Of a stretch of DNA of 7,679 nt, positions 6,181 to 7,679 are shown one piece after another. The DNA lies in NCBI GenBank assembly GCA_003452695.1, contig DMNP01000152.1, forward strand, positions 1 through 7,679. The letters are read 5' to 3'. The DNA is from Eggerthellaceae bacterium. GTDB lineage: Bacteria; Actinomycetota; Coriobacteriia; Coriobacteriales; Eggerthellaceae. Within the stretch, counting starts at the first letter, position 1; the number at the start of each line of letters is the position of its first letter. Made by a program: the position numbers and the translations under genes. The notes below the pieces were generated by a model that had not been told where the DNA came from, ran no database searches, and worked only from the letters and a program-made list of their open reading frames with translations.

Positions 6181-6184
6181 TCCT
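6181..6184 (-). promoter_or_regulatory. Ribosome binding site of thiI, overlapping the rpoZ stop
   Basis: AGGA on the minus strand shares two bases with the TAG stop of rpoZ (6183-6185) and stands six bases before the GTG at 6174. This layout supports the GTG start and suggests coupled translation. Confidence 0.6.
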
Positions 6185-6443
6185 AGTGGTTCTTGATGTC
6201 GATCGATTCGGGGTTGTACGACACGTCGCCGCGCGCTATTTCGCCGAAGGCGATGGAAAGCGGTTTGCGGTCCGACGCACGCGCGATCTCGACGGCCGTC
6301 TGCATCTGGATGGCACGGTCGCGCTGGCCGCGCAACATGTCGTTTATGTCGTGCGCACGCTTGCTGGCAAGCGAGCACAGCAGGAATCGGTCGTTATCCG
6401 TCTGTTCGAGGAGGACGTCGATTTTAGGTTCGATTATGCTCAT
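6183..6443 (-). CDS. rpoZ: DNA-directed RNA polymerase omega subunit
   Basis: Omega is the small subunit that helps fold and dock beta' in RNA polymerase. The 86-residue product is of normal length and has the family pattern: PKIDVLLEQTDNDRFLL at residues 6-22, ASKRAHDIND at about 26-35, and the C-terminal PLSIAFGEIARGDV around 61-74. The ATG at 6443 lies six bases after the gmk stop codon. The putative ribosome binding site AAGGGA (6454-6459) is ten bases upstream and inside the end of gmk; AGGG at 6448-6451 is closer but only four bases from the ATG. The order gmk-rpoZ is widespread in bacteria, which supports the call. Cotranscribed with gmk and thiI by spacing. Confidence 0.96.
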   Translation of the reverse strand: MSIIEPKIDVLLEQTDNDRFLLCSLASKRAHDINDMLRGQRDRAIQMQTAVEIARASDRKPLSIAFGEIARGDVSYNPESIDIKNH

Positions 6444-6449
6444 AACACC

Positions 6450-7022
6450 CTATTCCCTTGGTTCCTCTGCCTTTTCGTTCACGTAAGCGACGAGCTCTCG
6501 CACCGCTTGCTCCAAGTCGTCGTTCACGAGCCGTATATCATACTCTTCTTTGCGCGCAAGTTCCAGCACTGCGGTTTTCAGGCGCTTCTGGATGGTTTCC
6601 TCGTCTTCGGTCCCCCGCGCCCGCAGGCGCCGTTCCAGCTCTTCCATGGAAGGGGGCTCGATGAACACGAGGTGCGCCTGGGGATAGCTTTTCAGCACCT
6701 GGAAAGCTCCCTGCACGTCTATTTCCAGCAGCACCTGCTTCCCCCGCTGCAGCTGCTCGCGCACCGGGGCTGCGGGCGTTCCATAGCTTGCATCGGAATA
6801 GACCGCCCATTCCAGGAAACCGTCTTCGGCCAGAAGGTCGTCGAAGAGCTCTTGCGCCACGAAGTGGTAGTTAACGCCATCCCGTTCCGTCCCGCGCGGC
6901 TTTCGCGTGGTCATGGATATCGAAAGCCAGGTGTCGGGAACGTCTTCCAAAAGGCGAGCCACCAGCGTGCCCTTGCCGGCACCTGATGGCCCAGAGATGA
7001 CAAATATGTTGCTATGCCGCAT
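6450..7022 (-). CDS. gmk: Guanylate kinase
   Basis: Gmk phosphorylates GMP to GDP using ATP, a step in making GTP and dGTP in the cytosol. The 190-residue product has the P-loop GPSGAGKG (11-18), the GMP-binding SMTTRKPRGTERDGVNYHF (36-54), YGT (80-82) and LLEIDVQGA (98-106), followed by the lid with RRLRARGTEDEETIQKRL (131-148). Length and order are as expected. The ATG at 7022 gives the usual short N-terminus. A TTG at 7028, directly after the mihF stop, is also in frame; neither start has a clear Shine-Dalgarno sequence, GGAG being 12 to 18 bases upstream, so translation may depend on ribosomes finishing mihF. mihF-gmk-rpoZ is the common actinobacterial order. Confidence 0.97.
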   Translation of the reverse strand: MRHSNIFVISGPSGAGKGTLVARLLEDVPDTWLSISMTTRKPRGTERDGVNYHFVAQELFDDLLAEDGFLEWAVYSDASYGTPAAPVREQLQRGKQVLLEIDVQGAFQVLKSYPQAHLVFIEPPSMEELERRLRARGTEDEETIQKRLKTAVLELARKEEYDIRLVNDDLEQAVRELVAYVNEKAEEPRE

Positions 7023-7028
7023 GGACAA

Positions 7029-7337
7029 TTAGCCCAAGCGCTCCAGCAAAGCTGCCTGCTGGCGCTCGCCCAAACCACGAAGGCGACGGCTCTCGGCAAT
7101 CTGAAGCTCGCCCATGATCTTCTCGGACTTGGCCTTGCCATAGCCCGGAAGGGTTTCGATGAGGGTGGAGACCTTCATGCGGCCGATGATAGGGTCATCC
7201 TTCATGTCGATGACGTCCTTCAACGTAAGCTTGCCGCTCTTCAGCTGCTCGCGAATCTCGGCACGCTTGATGCGCGCTTCCTTCGCCTTCTCGAGCGCAG
7301 CCTTGCGATCTTCTTCACTCAGTTTAGGGATTGCCAT
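7029..7337 (-). CDS. mihF: Actinobacterial integration host factor (mIHF)
   Basis: mIHF is an actinobacterial nucleoid-associated protein, first known as a cofactor of phage L5 integration, and unrelated in fold to the HU/IHF family of enteric bacteria. The 102-residue product is basic and matches the mycobacterial protein closely in pattern: a charged N-terminal helix (about 7-35), IIGRMKVSTLIETLPGYGK at 50-68, and a helix-two-turn-helix DNA-binding part EKIMGELQIAESRRLRGLGERQ ending near residue 94. The ATG at 7337 has a strong AAGGAG seven bases upstream. It ends one base before an in-frame TTG of gmk. It lies between pyrF and gmk, the usual place for this gene in Actinobacteria, and is the best lineage marker in the window. 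Confidence 0.95.
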   Translation of the reverse strand: MAIPKLSEEDRKAALEKAKEARIKRAEIREQLKSGKLTLKDVIDMKDDPIIGRMKVSTLIETLPGYGKAKSEKIMGELQIAESRRLRGLGERQQAALLERLG

Positions 7338-7344
7338 GTGCTCT

Positions 7345-7350
7345 CTCCTT
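7345..7350 (-). promoter_or_regulatory. Strong ribosome binding site of mihF
   Basis: AAGGAG on the minus strand, seven bases before the ATG at 7337, is the best Shine-Dalgarno sequence in the window. It fits high expression of an abundant nucleoid protein. Confidence 0.75.
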
Positions 7351-7363
7351 TTTTCTTTCCGAA

Positions 7364-7369
7364 ATTATG
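7364..7369 (-). promoter_or_regulatory. Possible -10 element of the mihF operon
   Basis: On the minus strand CATAAT matches five of six bases of the -10 consensus and would place the transcript start near 7357, a leader of about 20 bases. No convincing -35 hexamer is seen 16 to 18 bases upstream. GATAAG, about 17 bases further upstream, is an alternative. Confidence 0.35.
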
Positions 7370-7522
7370 CCTGCGAAATCTTATCCCAGGAGATTCCGAT
7401 TTCGCTACAAGACGCAACAACACCACAATTCAGCTTCCACGAGCCGACTGTAAGCGAGGCTGTAATTGGGTTTCGTTGCGCTTGATGTTGGCATTCTAGT
7501 ACGCCCATCCCACGCCTGACAA

Positions 7523-7554
7523 GGGCAAATCTCCTTCGCGCAGGAAATTTGCCC
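7523..7554. terminator. Hairpin between pyrF and mihF
   Basis: GGGCAAAT (7523-7530) pairs with ATTTGCCC (7547-7554); after one mismatch, TCCT (7532-7535) pairs with AGGA (7542-7545) around a six-base loop TCGCGC. It lies 43 bases past the pyrF stop on the minus strand. No T-run follows, so it may be a tail-less terminator of pyrF, an RNA-processing site or a regulatory element of the mihF leader. Confidence 0.45.
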
Positions 7555-7597
7555 AGATAACCACGTATTCTTCACTTGACCTGCTCCCACACAGGTG

Positions 7598-7679
7598 CTA
7601 GACGGTGCGCAGCTCGGCCGCTATCGCATCGAAGGCTGCTGCGGGATCATCTGCTCTGGTCACGGGCCTGCCGATGACG
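7598..7679 (-). CDS. pyrF: Orotidine-5'-phosphate decarboxylase, C-terminal end only
   Basis: Only the last 26 codons lie in the window; the gene continues beyond 7679. The translated end reads VIGRPVTRADDP followed by AAAFDAIAAELRTV and a TAG stop. The (V)GRPIT-x-A-x-DP pattern is the typical C-terminus of PyrF; its arginine binds the substrate phosphate. PyrF decarboxylates OMP to UMP in the last step of pyrimidine synthesis. The position upstream of mihF and gmk agrees with the common actinobacterial gene order. The catalytic residues are outside the window, so the call rests on this short tail and context. The gap to mihF is 260 bases, so mihF probably has its own promoter. Confidence 0.8.
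   Translation of the reverse strand, partial: VIGRPVTRADDPAAAFDAIAAELRTV

Noticed and set aside
6175..6378. N-terminal extension of the thiI frame across rpoZ
   Set aside because: It is an alternate frame of rpoZ; conserved ThiI sequence starts just after the GTG at 6174, which has its own ribosome binding site.
7405..7590. Small minus-strand open frame of 61 codons between pyrF and mihF
   Set aside because: It needs a GTG start with no good ribosome binding site, crosses the hairpin at 7523-7554, and has an unusual composition with many Cys and Trp; no support for a gene.
1..7679. A new defence, secretion or biosynthetic system
   Set aside because: All coding regions belong to known housekeeping families or a known hydrolase superfamily; only the repeat cluster is unexplained.

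Overview
This window looks like ordinary chromosomal housekeeping DNA from a high-GC actinobacterium. Three things point that way: an actinobacterial integration host factor gene (mihF) next to gmk, the end of an orotidine-5'-phosphate decarboxylase gene (pyrF) upstream of it, and GC-rich third codon positions throughout. The style of the proteins and of the intergenic palindromes suggests the gut-associated class Coriobacteriia (an Eggerthella-like organism). That placement is inference, made without a database search.

Layout, right to left on the minus strand: the last codons of pyrF (7598-7679), a 260-base gap holding a strong hairpin and a probable promoter, then a tight run mihF - gmk - rpoZ - thiI (7337 down to 4969). 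Gaps in this run are 0 to 8 bases, so it is probably one operon. It joins a nucleoid protein, GMP phosphorylation, the RNA polymerase omega subunit and a tRNA/thiamine sulfur-transfer enzyme. A single plus-strand gene (4195-4986) encodes a PhnP-like metallo-beta-lactamase-fold hydrolase; it runs tail to tail into thiI with an 18-base overlap. Divergent from it on the minus strand lies a second run, recG - rsmD - coaD (3458 down to 67), with gaps of 96 and 38 bases.

The least ordinary part is the 736-base intergenic region between recG and the hydrolase gene (3459-4194). It holds no convincing gene. It contains (a) three direct, diverged units of about 77 bases, (b) an inverted copy of the third unit, giving an imperfect inverted repeat of about 210 bases with 77-base arms, and (c) four short REP-like palindromes sharing ends of the form GTGTC...GACAC, the last one just upstream of the hydrolase ribosome binding site.

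I see no new defence, mobile or biosynthetic system. The points worth checking are the repeat cluster, the stand-alone PhnP-like enzyme, motif variants in RecG (DEQQ) and ThiI (SSGIDS), a possible leaderless recG start and the overlapping convergent gene ends.
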